Origin: Kordiimonadales bacterium IMCC3096
GTDB lineage: Bacteria; Pseudomonadota; Alphaproteobacteria; Minwuiales; Minwuiaceae
Direction of reading: 5' to 3'
Assembly: GCA_016865035.1 (NCBI GenBank)
Contig: CP018227.1
Span: forward strand, 1,086,001 to 1,150,000
Length of the DNA stretch: 64,000 nucleotides
The notes below the pieces were generated by a model that did no database searches, was not told where the DNA came from, and was given only the letters and a program-made list of their open reading frames with translations. Position numbers and translations under genes: made by a program. Numbering within the stretch: position 1 is the first letter of the stretch; each line of letters starts with the position of its first letter. Positions 1 through 7,827 of this stretch are shown here, piece by piece.

Positions 1-124
1 CACGATAGGCATTCAGCCCGTCGGCAACCGTTTCCGCCATGGCAGATGGTGCCAAGGCGATGACCAGCAGCACCCAGCAAAGAACGCGGCGGACACTACT
101 CCGCCAGGCCGCTCCGATCTGCAT
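1..124 (-). CDS. Secreted protein, N-terminal fragment
   Basis: The start of a gene that runs off the left edge. The ATG at 124 follows a good ribosome site (GGAGGG about six bases upstream). The visible 41 residues begin with an Arg-containing stretch, then a hydrophobic run (VLCWVLLVIALAPSAMA) that ends in a signal-peptidase-I-like site, then ETVADGLNAYR. It is therefore a probable periplasmic or secreted protein. The fragment resembles the entry into a Sel1/TPR repeat protein, but too little is visible to assign a family. Confidence 0.6.
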   Translation of the reverse strand, partial: MQIGAAWRSSVRRVLCWVLLVIALAPSAMAETVADGLNAYR

Positions 125-156
125 CCGAACCCTCCGTCAGTCGACGAGGGAAACTG

Positions 157-2007
157 TCACATACTGGAGGCCGGGCGCAACTCATGAACGTTCTCGGCTG
201 CCTTGCCGGATACGCGGAGATGACGCGGTGAGGTGCTGGGCTTCGCCATGCCGCCTGCCATGGTGGTTTCCAGCCCCCAGGGGGACGTCATCAGCCATTC
301 GGTCAGGTCATCGGCAGGAAGCGGACGTGCCATGTAGTAGCCCTGCGCGAAATCACAGCCGACCTCGCCCAGTGTGCGCAGGGTCTGCTCATCCTCGACC
401 CCTTCGGCCACCACGGTCATGCCGAGGTTGTGGCCGAGTTCGATCAGGGACGAGACGATCACCCAGTCGTCCGGCGATGTGACCATGCCGATGACGAAGG
501 ACTTGTCGACCTTCAGTTCCTCGACCGGCAGGCGCCGGATGTAGGAAAGGCAGGTATAGCCCGTGCCGAAATCGTCGATGGAGATGCGAATGCCCAGATT
601 GTCGAGCTGGTTCAGCGTTGCCGTCGCGCGGTCGACGTCCAGGATGATCGCGCTCTCCGTGATCTCCAGCACCAGCTTGGTCGGATCGGAGGACCACTTG
701 CGCATCATGTCCTGCACCTGGGCCGGGAAACGGGCGTCCTGCAGGGTCTTGGCCGACAGGTTGACCGCGACGGTGAGGTCGATGCCCTCCGCCCGCCAGG
801 CCGCCTGCTGGGCCAGCGTGTGGTTCAGCACATGCATGGTCAGCTTGTCGATCAGCCCGGCATCCTCGGCCAGCGGGATGAAGTCGTCGGGGAAGACCAT
901 GCCGCGGTCTGGATGACGCCAGCGAACCAGTGCCTCGACACCATGGATCTGCTGCTTGCGCATGTTGATCTTGGGCTGGAAGGTCATGAACAACTGGCGG
1001 TCGCCATCGTTCAGGGCGTGCTTGAATTCCTCGACCAGGGGACGGCCCTTGTCCTGATCATGGTGGCGGCCCGCGACATGGACCGCGAATCTCTGGTTGT
1101 CACGCCGACCGTCCCGCATGGCGTTCTCCGCGCGCACCAGCAGGGTCGATCCCTTGGTGCCGTGGGTCGGATACAGCGCGATGCCGATCCGCATGCCGAT
1201 ACTGAACGTGTGGTCATGCAGCTCGAACGGCATGTCGAGCGCGGCGATGATCTTGGCCGCCGCGCGCTCGGCCCCTTCCTGGGTGGCGCCGGTGGGCAGG
1301 ATGACACCGAATTCGTCATCGCCCAGACGCGCCAGCGTGTCGGAGCGGCGCAGGGCGGAACTGATCCGCTCCGACACCGCACGCAGCAACTGGTCACCGA
1401 CATGGTGACCCATCTCGCCATTGATGCGATTGAAGCCATTGATGTTGCAGGTCAGGATCGCCAGCGGTGTCCGCTGCCTGTCACCCAGGGACAGGGCCTG
1501 GTCGAGGCGGTCGAAGAACAGCGAGCGGTTCGGCAGATCGGTCAGATGATCGTGCAGCACGTTGTGGACGCGCTGTGCCTCCGCCAGGCTCAGTGCCCGC
1601 TCGGTGCGGGCGGACCGGGACGCGTTCCAGATCGCACGCACGACACGGTCGATGCTCAGGTCCCTGCCGGTGATGCAGTCAGCCACATTGGCACGCATCA
1701 GTTCCACCATCTCCGAGGACGAGAGACCGTCCGCGACCACGATGATCGGCAGGTTGATGGCCTTGTCGAGCAGGCGATTGCGCAACGCCTTCGGCGCGTC
1801 GGCGTCGGTTCCCATGTCCAGCAGGATGCAGTCGAACTGATCCGCCTCGGCGGCCTGAACCGCCTCTTCCAATGAGGCGACCCTGTGACCGACGACCGTG
1901 GTGCCGCCGACACTCAACCTGGGTGCTATCTCATCGAGGCGACCGTGGCCGGAAGACACGGTCAGAACCTGAAAACGACCATTGTGCATACTGCTGCCCC
2001 TGGGCAT
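157..2007 (-). CDS. REC-like/GGDEF/EAL cyclic-di-GMP protein
   Basis: 616 residues starting at the ATG at 2007, which has AGGAG five bases upstream; an in-frame GTG at 2040 would add 11 residues but has no better site. Three parts are visible: an N-terminal receiver-like region with CILLDMG (possible phosphoacceptor Asp), a GGDEF domain whose signature reads LGDDEF (second Gly replaced by Asp), and a complete EAL domain with VEALVRWRHP, VNLSAK, EITES, DDFGTGY, KVDKSF and EGVE. The EAL metal and substrate residues look intact, so phosphodiesterase activity is likely. The GGDEF part may be regulatory rather than a cyclase. It is cytoplasmic, with no transmembrane segment. It would adjust c-di-GMP in response to an unknown input. 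Confidence 0.93.
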   Translation of the reverse strand: MPRGSSMHNGRFQVLTVSSGHGRLDEIAPRLSVGGTTVVGHRVASLEEAVQAAEADQFDCILLDMGTDADAPKALRNRLLDKAINLPIIVVADGLSSSEMVELMRANVADCITGRDLSIDRVVRAIWNASRSARTERALSLAEAQRVHNVLHDHLTDLPNRSLFFDRLDQALSLGDRQRTPLAILTCNINGFNRINGEMGHHVGDQLLRAVSERISSALRRSDTLARLGDDEFGVILPTGATQEGAERAAAKIIAALDMPFELHDHTFSIGMRIGIALYPTHGTKGSTLLVRAENAMRDGRRDNQRFAVHVAGRHHDQDKGRPLVEEFKHALNDGDRQLFMTFQPKINMRKQQIHGVEALVRWRHPDRGMVFPDDFIPLAEDAGLIDKLTMHVLNHTLAQQAAWRAEGIDLTVAVNLSAKTLQDARFPAQVQDMMRKWSSDPTKLVLEITESAIILDVDRATATLNQLDNLGIRISIDDFGTGYTCLSYIRRLPVEELKVDKSFVIGMVTSPDDWVIVSSLIELGHNLGMTVVAEGVEDEQTLRTLGEVGCDFAQGYYMARPLPADDLTEWLMTSPWGLETTMAGGMAKPSTSPRHLRVSGKAAENVHELRPASSM

Positions 2008-2166
2008 GAAAACTCCTGCACGGCCTTCTGCCATGTCCACGATCCGCAGCTTGCTCCCGTAACCGGAAAGCCTGGTTCTGCAAGGGACCGGCTCCCAGTA
2101 GTACCTATGACCTGTAAATATCCCCTTAATCAGGTAACCCTTCCGGCGTGCCTTGTCCGACCGGTC

Positions 2167-3162
2167 TCAGTAGGTACTTTCCCACTTAAGGTACTTGTAC
2201 CGGTCGCCGGAGGTCACGGTGACCTTGTGAAATCCGCCCTGGCGTCCCAGGGTCAATGGCACCGCGACACCGGGATTGCCCATCGTCCAGACCTTTCGGT
2301 ACATTTCCGCCATGGTCCGGACCCGTTCGCCGTCGACTTCCAGCACGATATCTCCAGGTCGCAGTCCTGCGGCCTCCGACGGGCCATCGACGGCGACGTA
2401 TGTAACCACAACATACCCCCTCTGATCGTCGGTGAAGATGCCAAGCCACGGACGTTCCGAGGCCACGCCGCGCCCCGCGGTCAGCATGTCGCCCAGCACC
2501 GGCTTCAGGGAATCTATCGGAACGAACATGTTGCCCGGACGGCGCGAGGGCCTGCGTCGCGCATCAGGCACGAACAGCGAGCCGACACCCAGCAACTGCC
2601 CTTCAGGACCGAACAGTGCCGCCCCCTGCCAGGCCGGCACCGGAGGCATCGTGAACAGCGCATCCTCCAGCAGATACTCCCAGTAGGCGCTGAAATCCCG
2701 GATGTCAGCCACGGCGACGGGCCAGGCGGCTTCCTGTCCGCCATGACCGGCCACCAGGGCAGGCGCTTCCCGCGACAGTCCGGACGAATTTCCCAGCCGT
2801 GCGGCGGGTCGGCGCAGTGATTTCCGGGCGCGCAGAAGGCCGAGCCCGGTCGCGTGATCGTAGGCGACAACATCGGCGGCGACCGGGTTCCCGTCGATGT
2901 CGGTGACGGTCGCGGCCATCGCCTCGAGAATCAGATAGCCGATGGTCAGGACCAGCCCGGAATCATCGACAACGATTCCGGTACCTTCGCGCTCGGTGCC
3001 CAGTGCCTGCGCCGTCCGGCCATCGGGCGCGATTTCCGTGTTCACCCGAACAAGACTGTCCAGTGCCCGCAGTAACGGCGTATCGTCGGCCCTGGCACTC
3101 CCGGGACTGCTCAGGACCGTTGCAAGGATCAGAAGGACAAGGCAGTGAAACATTGCACGCAT
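2167..3162 (-). CDS. HtrA-like pseudoprotease with PDZ domain
   Basis: 331 residues from the ATG at 3162 (GGGAGA upstream), opening with a cleavable signal peptide (LVLLILATVLSSPGSARA). The fold follows DegP/HtrA: a trypsin-like domain from about residue 30 to 225 and a PDZ domain from about 240 (PWLGIF, GPSEAAGLRPGDIVLEVDG). The three catalytic positions are all changed. The His region reads LTIGYLI instead of LTNNHVV, the Asp region reads HATGLGLL instead of a DLAVL-type motif, and the Ser region reads WQGAALF instead of NSGGPLF. It is probably a periplasmic non-proteolytic binding or scaffold protein. The reading frame is intact, so this is not a decayed gene. Confidence 0.85.
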   Translation of the reverse strand: MRAMFHCLVLLILATVLSSPGSARADDTPLLRALDSLVRVNTEIAPDGRTAQALGTEREGTGIVVDDSGLVLTIGYLILEAMAATVTDIDGNPVAADVVAYDHATGLGLLRARKSLRRPAARLGNSSGLSREAPALVAGHGGQEAAWPVAVADIRDFSAYWEYLLEDALFTMPPVPAWQGAALFGPEGQLLGVGSLFVPDARRRPSRRPGNMFVPIDSLKPVLGDMLTAGRGVASERPWLGIFTDDQRGYVVVTYVAVDGPSEAAGLRPGDIVLEVDGERVRTMAEMYRKVWTMGNPGVAVPLTLGRQGGFHKVTVTSGDRYKYLKWESTY

Positions 3163-3245
3163 GATCGGATCTCCCTTGCGGTTCAGCCTACGCCTGGCGA
3201 CGCCGTGCAGCCAGCCTCCCTGCATCACGAGAAAGCGACCGCACC

Positions 3246-4367
3246 ATGACCCAGCCACCACCCGCGCGTCCGGGGGATGCGATCGCGGACGTCGATACCC
3301 CTGCCCTTCTGGTCGATCTGGACGCGTTCGAGCGCAATCTGCAGCGCATGCAGCAGCTCGCCGACTCGTCAGGGGTTGGCCTGCGCCCGCACGCCAAGAC
3401 CCACAAGTCCGTGGATGTGGCGCTGGCACAGATCAGCCTCGGCGCTGTCGGGCAATGCTGTCAGAAGGTGTCGGAAGCCGAAGTGCTGGTGCACGGTGGC
3501 ATCGGCAACGTGCTGGTCAGCAACCAGATCGTCGGCCCGCGCAAGCTGGAGCGTCTGGCACGGCTGGCCCGCACGGCGACAATGGGCGTCTGCGTGGATG
3601 ATGCGGCGAACATCGACGACCTCTCCGCCGCCGCAACGCGGATCGGTGTCGGGCTGGACGTCTATCTGGAGATCGATGTGGGCATGGGGCGCTGCGGTGT
3701 TGCGCCGGATGCCGGGGCGGTCGCGCTCTGCCGCCGGATCGGTGAGGCGCCGGGACTGCGGTTCGCCGGGATCCAGGCCTATCACGGCAAGGCCCAGCAC
3801 ATCCGGGGCGCGGGGGAACGCGCCGGCGCAATTCGCCATGCAGCCGGGGCGGTGCAGACGATGCTCGATCTGCTGGCAGCGGCCGAGATTGCCTGCCCGA
3901 CGGTCACCGGGGCGGGTACGGGCACGGCACCCTTCGAGGCCGAATCGGGCCTCTGGACCGAGTTGCAGGCCGGGTCCTATGCCTTCATGGATGCGGACTA
4001 TGGCCGCAATCTCGACGCCGATGGCGCACCGGACCGGCGGTTCGAACACAGCCTCTTCCTGCTGACCACGATCATGAGCACCGCCCGCGCAGGCACCGCG
4101 ATCTGCGACGTCGGTCTGAAGTCCACCAGCTTCGAATCCGGCCTGCCGCTGGTCGTGGACCAGCCCGGCGTGACCTATGCCGGTCCATCGGATGAGCATG
4201 GCACCCTGCGCCTGGACGGCGGGGCAAGGCTCGACCTGGGGCAGAAGATCCTGCTGATCCCGGGGCATTGCGACCCGACCATCAACCTGCACGACTGGTA
4301 TGTCGGCCATCGCGGTGGCGTGGTGGAGCGGATCTGGCCCGTCTCCGCCCGTGGCGCATTCTTCTGA
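3246..4367 (+). CDS. Fold-III PLP aldolase/dehydratase (D-threonine aldolase-like)
   Basis: 373 residues of the DSD1/D-threonine aldolase family. The PLP lysine lies in HAKTHK (about residues 49-54), near the N-terminus as expected for an alanine-racemase-type barrel. The C-terminal metal site reads PGHCDPT. In D-threonine and beta-hydroxyaspartate aldolases the metal ligands are H-x-D, whereas D-serine dehydratases use H-x-C, so the H-C-D here favours an aldolase. The likely reaction is retro-aldol cleavage of a D-beta-hydroxy amino acid to glycine and an aldehyde or glyoxylate. It is followed after 13 bases by a BKACE-type gene and probably shares its transcript. It is divergent from the HtrA-like gene. 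Exact substrate unknown. Confidence 0.85.
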   Translation: MTQPPPARPGDAIADVDTPALLVDLDAFERNLQRMQQLADSSGVGLRPHAKTHKSVDVALAQISLGAVGQCCQKVSEAEVLVHGGIGNVLVSNQIVGPRKLERLARLARTATMGVCVDDAANIDDLSAAATRIGVGLDVYLEIDVGMGRCGVAPDAGAVALCRRIGEAPGLRFAGIQAYHGKAQHIRGAGERAGAIRHAAGAVQTMLDLLAAAEIACPTVTGAGTGTAPFEAESGLWTELQAGSYAFMDADYGRNLDADGAPDRRFEHSLFLLTTIMSTARAGTAICDVGLKSTSFESGLPLVVDQPGVTYAGPSDEHGTLRLDGGARLDLGQKILLIPGHCDPTINLHDWYVGHRGGVVERIWPVSARGAFF

Positions 4368-4380
4368 AGGAGCCGTTTCG

Positions 4381-5229
4381 ATGAACGCACAGCCAGCCAT
4401 CCTGACCGTCGCGCCGAACGGCGCGCGCCGCACCACAGGTGACCATGCGGCGCTGCCCGTGCTGCCAGCGACCCTTGCCGAGACCGCGCGTGCCTGCCGC
4501 GAGGCAGGCGCGGCGATGATCCACCTGCATGTACGGGATTCGGGCCAGCGCCACAGCCTCGACCCTGAACTGTACCGGCAGGCCACCGCCGCGATCCGGG
4601 CAGCCGTGGGCGATGACCTGGTCGTGCAGGCCACCAGCGAGGCGGCGGGAATCTACCAGGCACCGGCACAGCTCGCGGCCATGCGCGCGCTGGTGCCGGA
4701 GGCGGTTTCGCTGGGACTGCGGGAGTTCGTGCCGGATGAGACGGATGCGGACGCCGTCGATGCCTTCGCCCGGTTCCTGGCCTTCGCGGCTGAACAGCGG
4801 ATCATGGTGCAGCACATCCTGTATGACGACGCCGACGTCCGGCGCTTCCAGCGCCTGCGGGCGCGACAGGTCGTGCCGCAGGGGCAGCCGAACGTGCTCT
4901 TCGTCCTCGGCCGCTACAGCAAGGATCAGCAGTCGGAACCCGCCGACATCGACCCGTTCCTCGCCGCCATGCGCGCCGCACCGGATCATGCCGGCTGGCT
5001 CTGGTCGGTCTGTGCCTTCGGGGCGCAGGAAAGCGCCTGTGCGGCGCGTGCGCTGGAACTCTCGGGCCATGCCCGGGTGGGATTCGAGAACAACATGCAA
5101 CTGGCCGATGGCAGCATTGCACCCGACAATGCCGCCCTTGTCCGACAGGCCGCGAAAGCCGCGGAAAGCCTGGGTCGCCCGCTCGCCGACCCGGCGACGG
5201 CACGCAGGCTCATGACCGGACAGGGCTGA
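4381..5229 (+). CDS. BKACE-family (DUF849) beta-keto acid cleavage enzyme
   Basis: 282 residues starting at the ATG at 4381 (GAAGGAG upstream). Features of the 3-keto-5-aminohexanoate cleavage enzyme family are visible: MIHLHVRD, with the H-x-H zinc ligands around residue 50; a central Q-ATSEAAG strand; and a late GFENNMQL segment. These enzymes condense a beta-keto acid with acetyl-CoA to give acetoacetate and a new CoA ester. The gene is 13 bases behind the PLP aldolase, suggesting a two-step amino-acid-derived catabolic module. Family members differ widely in substrate and the sequence does not settle which one is used here. Confidence 0.88.
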   Translation: MNAQPAILTVAPNGARRTTGDHAALPVLPATLAETARACREAGAAMIHLHVRDSGQRHSLDPELYRQATAAIRAAVGDDLVVQATSEAAGIYQAPAQLAAMRALVPEAVSLGLREFVPDETDADAVDAFARFLAFAAEQRIMVQHILYDDADVRRFQRLRARQVVPQGQPNVLFVLGRYSKDQQSEPADIDPFLAAMRAAPDHAGWLWSVCAFGAQESACAARALELSGHARVGFENNMQLADGSIAPDNAALVRQAAKAAESLGRPLADPATARRLMTGQG

Positions 5230-5309
5230 GACAGGACCTTCAAAGCTCATACCCGATGACCATATGGGGTGCTGTCAGACACGTTCAGTATCCATGGAGG
5301 TACATGACC

Positions 5310-5744
5310 ATGAGCCGATTTCGCACCACGATGATTGCCGCCCTGGCGTCGGCCGGCGTTCTCGCCGCCAGTTCAGCCGCCTACGCCACCGAGACCGGCA
5401 AGGAGACCCGCGAGGAACTGCGCGAGGAACTGCGCGAGGCATGGGCATCTGTCCAGGAATATTCCGTCGAGAAGAAGGATCAGGCCATCGAGAAGGCCGA
5501 GGAACTGATCGACGCCCTCGACGAGCGGATCGAGACCCTGAGCGACGAGGCCTCGGATGCCTCCGGCGAAGCCCGTGAGGCACTGGACGAGCGCTTGGTG
5601 GAACTGAAGGAACTGCGCGAGGACGCTGCAGAGAAGCTGGAGGAAATGCGAGAGGGCTCGGCTGATCGCTGGGACCGTCTGAAGGCATCCTTCAGCGACG
5701 CCGTCGATGCGTTCCAGGAACGCTGGAACGAGGCGACGGAATAG
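5310..5744 (+). CDS. Periplasmic charged coiled-coil protein
   Basis: About 144 residues. Two in-frame ATGs lie six bases apart; the second (5310) stands nine bases from GGAGG, the first only three, so the second is preferred. A signal peptide (MIAALASAGVLAASSAAYA) is followed by an almost unbroken Glu/Lys/Arg/Ala-rich helix with the near-repeat EELREELREAW and several Asp/Glu-Ala heptads. The whole mature protein is predicted to be a long acidic coiled coil. No enzyme motif is present. Possible roles are as a stress or envelope-associated protein, but no function can be assigned. The gene stands alone between the BKACE gene and a convergent PAS gene. Confidence 0.8.
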   Translation: MSRFRTTMIAALASAGVLAASSAAYATETGKETREELREELREAWASVQEYSVEKKDQAIEKAEELIDALDERIETLSDEASDASGEAREALDERLVELKELREDAAEKLEEMREGSADRWDRLKASFSDAVDAFQERWNEATE

Positions 5745-5757
5745 ACCTGCGGCGACT

Positions 5758-6294
5758 TCAGACCGCGTGATCGTGCAGGATCACGATCTGTCCGGACTGA
5801 TCGTGTCTGGCGGTCTTGCCGTCGGCCAGATGCACGCTGACAATGATCTGGTCGATGGCGTCGCCAGACGTCGTGAAGGGCACGAACATGTTGTCCGATG
5901 CCCGCCAGGTATCGGCGAAAAGTACAGGTGATCTGGTCTGGACTGGCGCGCGCGCCTGAACGACAGCCTGGTAGGGGCTGATCATTCGGGAAAATTCCGC
6001 ACCATAGAGTTCATCGTCGAGCATCAGGCCCGTCGCATTGCGACCGGCGATCTGCACGATGCGGCTGCCCACCAGCCGATAGCGGAACGCCGTGCCGCCC
6101 TGCAGCACCTGGACGACCGCCAGAGAAGGCAGCACCGAGACCAGGTCGGCCGGTCTGAATGCAGCGCGATGGGGCAGCCGTCCACCGGCTTCGCGGCGCA
6201 GTCTCTGCCACAGATGCAGCAGCGCCAGGCCGTCCGGGTCGAATTCCAGCGACGGGACTGTCCGCCAATAGGAGTCGATATCTGCCAGCGTCAG
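5758..6294 (-). CDS. PAS-domain (PAS_5-like) protein, probable CTG start
   Basis: The recognisable domain starts well before the first standard start codon (GTG at 6135). In-frame translation upstream gives LADIDSYWRTVPSL, then FDPDGLALLHLWQRL, and so on into VLPSLAVVQVL and RYRLVGSRI, the typical opening of small PAS_5 proteins of this lineage. No ATG, GTG or TTG occurs in frame upstream of 6135. A CTG at 6294 overlaps the stop codon of the cupin gene (CTGA, like the usual ATGA), with GGAAG just upstream, and would give 178 residues. The function is probably a small sensory or ligand-binding protein. Last gene of an acyl-CoA dehydrogenase-cupin-PAS transcript. Confidence 0.7.
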   Translation of the reverse strand: MTLADIDSYWRTVPSLEFDPDGLALLHLWQRLRREAGGRLPHRAAFRPADLVSVLPSLAVVQVLQGGTAFRYRLVGSRIVQIAGRNATGLMLDDELYGAEFSRMISPYQAVVQARAPVQTRSPVLFADTWRASDNMFVPFTTSGDAIDQIIVSVHLADGKTARHDQSGQIVILHDHAV

Positions 6295-6563
6295 TGCTTC
6301 CGGCCAACGAGGAACTTCAGCCCCTTCGGCCCCACATCCTCGACATGTTCGCAGCCGGCATCCATGACCACGATGTCGCCGGGACCGTAGGAGCGTTCCT
6401 CCCCGTTGAAGGTCAGGGTAACGCCGCCCTCGAAGACCATGGCGCGGACGGCGAAGTCATGGGCATGGGCATCATTGTGACAGCCAGGCTCCAGTGACTT
6501 GATGCCGACGACCTCATAGCCGTCCCGTGTCAGCCCGGCCTCGAATTCCGCTGTATCCACCAT
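6291..6563 (-). CDS. Small cupin protein
   Basis: 90 residues forming a single cupin barrel. Motif 1 is degenerate (HNDAHAHDFAVRAMVFEG, with two His and a late Glu/Gly) and motif 2 reads YGPGDIVVMDAGCEH. The histidines could bind a metal. Such small cupins can be isomerases, lyases or ligand sensors, and nothing here decides between these. The ATG at 6563 has AGGAG about ten bases upstream. It lies 16 bases after the acyl-CoA dehydrogenase gene, and its stop overlaps the presumed CTG start of the PAS gene. Confidence 0.85.
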   Translation of the reverse strand: MVDTAEFEAGLTRDGYEVVGIKSLEPGCHNDAHAHDFAVRAMVFEGGVTLTFNGEERSYGPGDIVVMDAGCEHVEDVGPKGLKFLVGRKH

Positions 6564-6579
6564 TTGCCTTCATCTCCTG

Positions 6580-7737
6580 TCATGCGTAGGGAACTGCAAC
6601 CTTGCCGATCTTCTCCCGAGAGATGATCATCTTCTGGATCTGGGCGGTTCCGTCCCCGATCTGCAGGCCCATGATATCACGAAGCCGCTGCTGGTGCGGC
6701 AAATCCATCGCATAGCCCATGTGGCCATGCAGCAGCAGGCACTGGTGCACGGTCTCGAACGCCACCTGCGGCGCGAACCACTTGCACATTGCCGCCTCGG
6801 ACGTGTGGGGCAGTCCCTGATCCCGCAGCCAGAGCGTCTGGTAACAGATCAGTTCGGCGGCCCGCATCCTGGTCTCCGCCTCGGCCAGCGGCTGGGTCAC
6901 GCCCTGGTACTTGGCGATCGGATTGCCGAAGGCCTGGCGCTGCTGCACCCATTCCCAGGTTTCCTCCAGCGAGGCACGGGCACAGCCCAGCACCTGCAGG
7001 CCGATCAGGGCGCGCGAATAGTCGAACCCGGCCATGACCTCCTTGAACCCCGAGCCCTCCGCCCCGAGGCGCATGTGATCGGGGATCCGCACATTGTCGA
7101 AGAAGACCGAGCCACGACCGACCACCCGCGCGCCGGCATCCTCGAACTTCGACGTGGAGACCCCGTCCGCATCCATCGGCACCAGAAAGGCGGTGACACC
7201 ACGGGCACCGTCATCCGTGCCGCTGGTCCGCGCCGCAACGATGATCCAGTCCGCCTGGGTGGCGCAGGAGATGGAGGTCTTCTCGCCATTCAGGACATAG
7301 CCGTCATTGGTGCGATCGGCCTTGCAGATCAGATTGGCGGCGTCCGACCCGCCGCGCGGCTCCGTCAGCCCCAGCGCGATCATGCTTTCGCCACGACAGA
7401 CAGGCGGCAGGACCTTGCGCCGGACGTCCGGATCAGCATGCCGCGCAACGATGTCGCCCAGCAGCGAGGCGAGCAGCTGCGCATAGGCGACATTCATGTC
7501 ACCGACCGAGGTCTCCTGCATCAGCAGGCCCGCCGTCACGGCATCGACGCCGGAGCCACCGAACTCGACCGGCAGGTCGGCGCCCAGCAGCCCGACCTCT
7601 CCCATGGACGTCAGCAACCCGTCCTCGAATCCGTCCTGACTCTCGCGGGACTGGTAACGCGGTGCCAGATGATCCGCACTGTATCGCCGCGCCGTGTCCC
7701 GGAACGCTTCCTGTTCCTCGGTAAACCCAAATTGCAT
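6580..7737 (-). CDS. Acyl-CoA dehydrogenase (cyclohexanecarboxyl-CoA dehydrogenase-like)
   Basis: 385 residues covering all three acyl-CoA dehydrogenase domains: N-terminal helices (FTEEQEAFRDTARRY), the FAD/substrate beta domain (GLTEPRGGSDAANL, LNGEKTSIS) and the C-terminal helical domain ending IGDGTAQIQKMIISR. In most family members the segment before GT-x-xIQ carries the catalytic Glu (YEGT). Here the position is Asp (GDGT), a change also reported for dehydrogenases of alicyclic carboxyl-CoA thioesters. The substrate is therefore likely a cyclic or branched acyl-CoA. It would pass electrons through ETF to the ETF-QO at 42.9 kb. It is first in an operon with the cupin and PAS genes and divergent from the molybdenum hydroxylase. 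Confidence 0.88.
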   Translation of the reverse strand: MQFGFTEEQEAFRDTARRYSADHLAPRYQSRESQDGFEDGLLTSMGEVGLLGADLPVEFGGSGVDAVTAGLLMQETSVGDMNVAYAQLLASLLGDIVARHADPDVRRKVLPPVCRGESMIALGLTEPRGGSDAANLICKADRTNDGYVLNGEKTSISCATQADWIIVAARTSGTDDGARGVTAFLVPMDADGVSTSKFEDAGARVVGRGSVFFDNVRIPDHMRLGAEGSGFKEVMAGFDYSRALIGLQVLGCARASLEETWEWVQQRQAFGNPIAKYQGVTQPLAEAETRMRAAELICYQTLWLRDQGLPHTSEAAMCKWFAPQVAFETVHQCLLLHGHMGYAMDLPHQQRLRDIMGLQIGDGTAQIQKMIISREKIGKVAVPYA

Positions 7738-7827
7738 CCTGAAGACCCTCCCCGGTCATATGCTCACGTGCATTGAAGATAGACTGACGCTCCGCCATGC
7801 TGTCCGCAATACTGCGGAGAAAGATGC

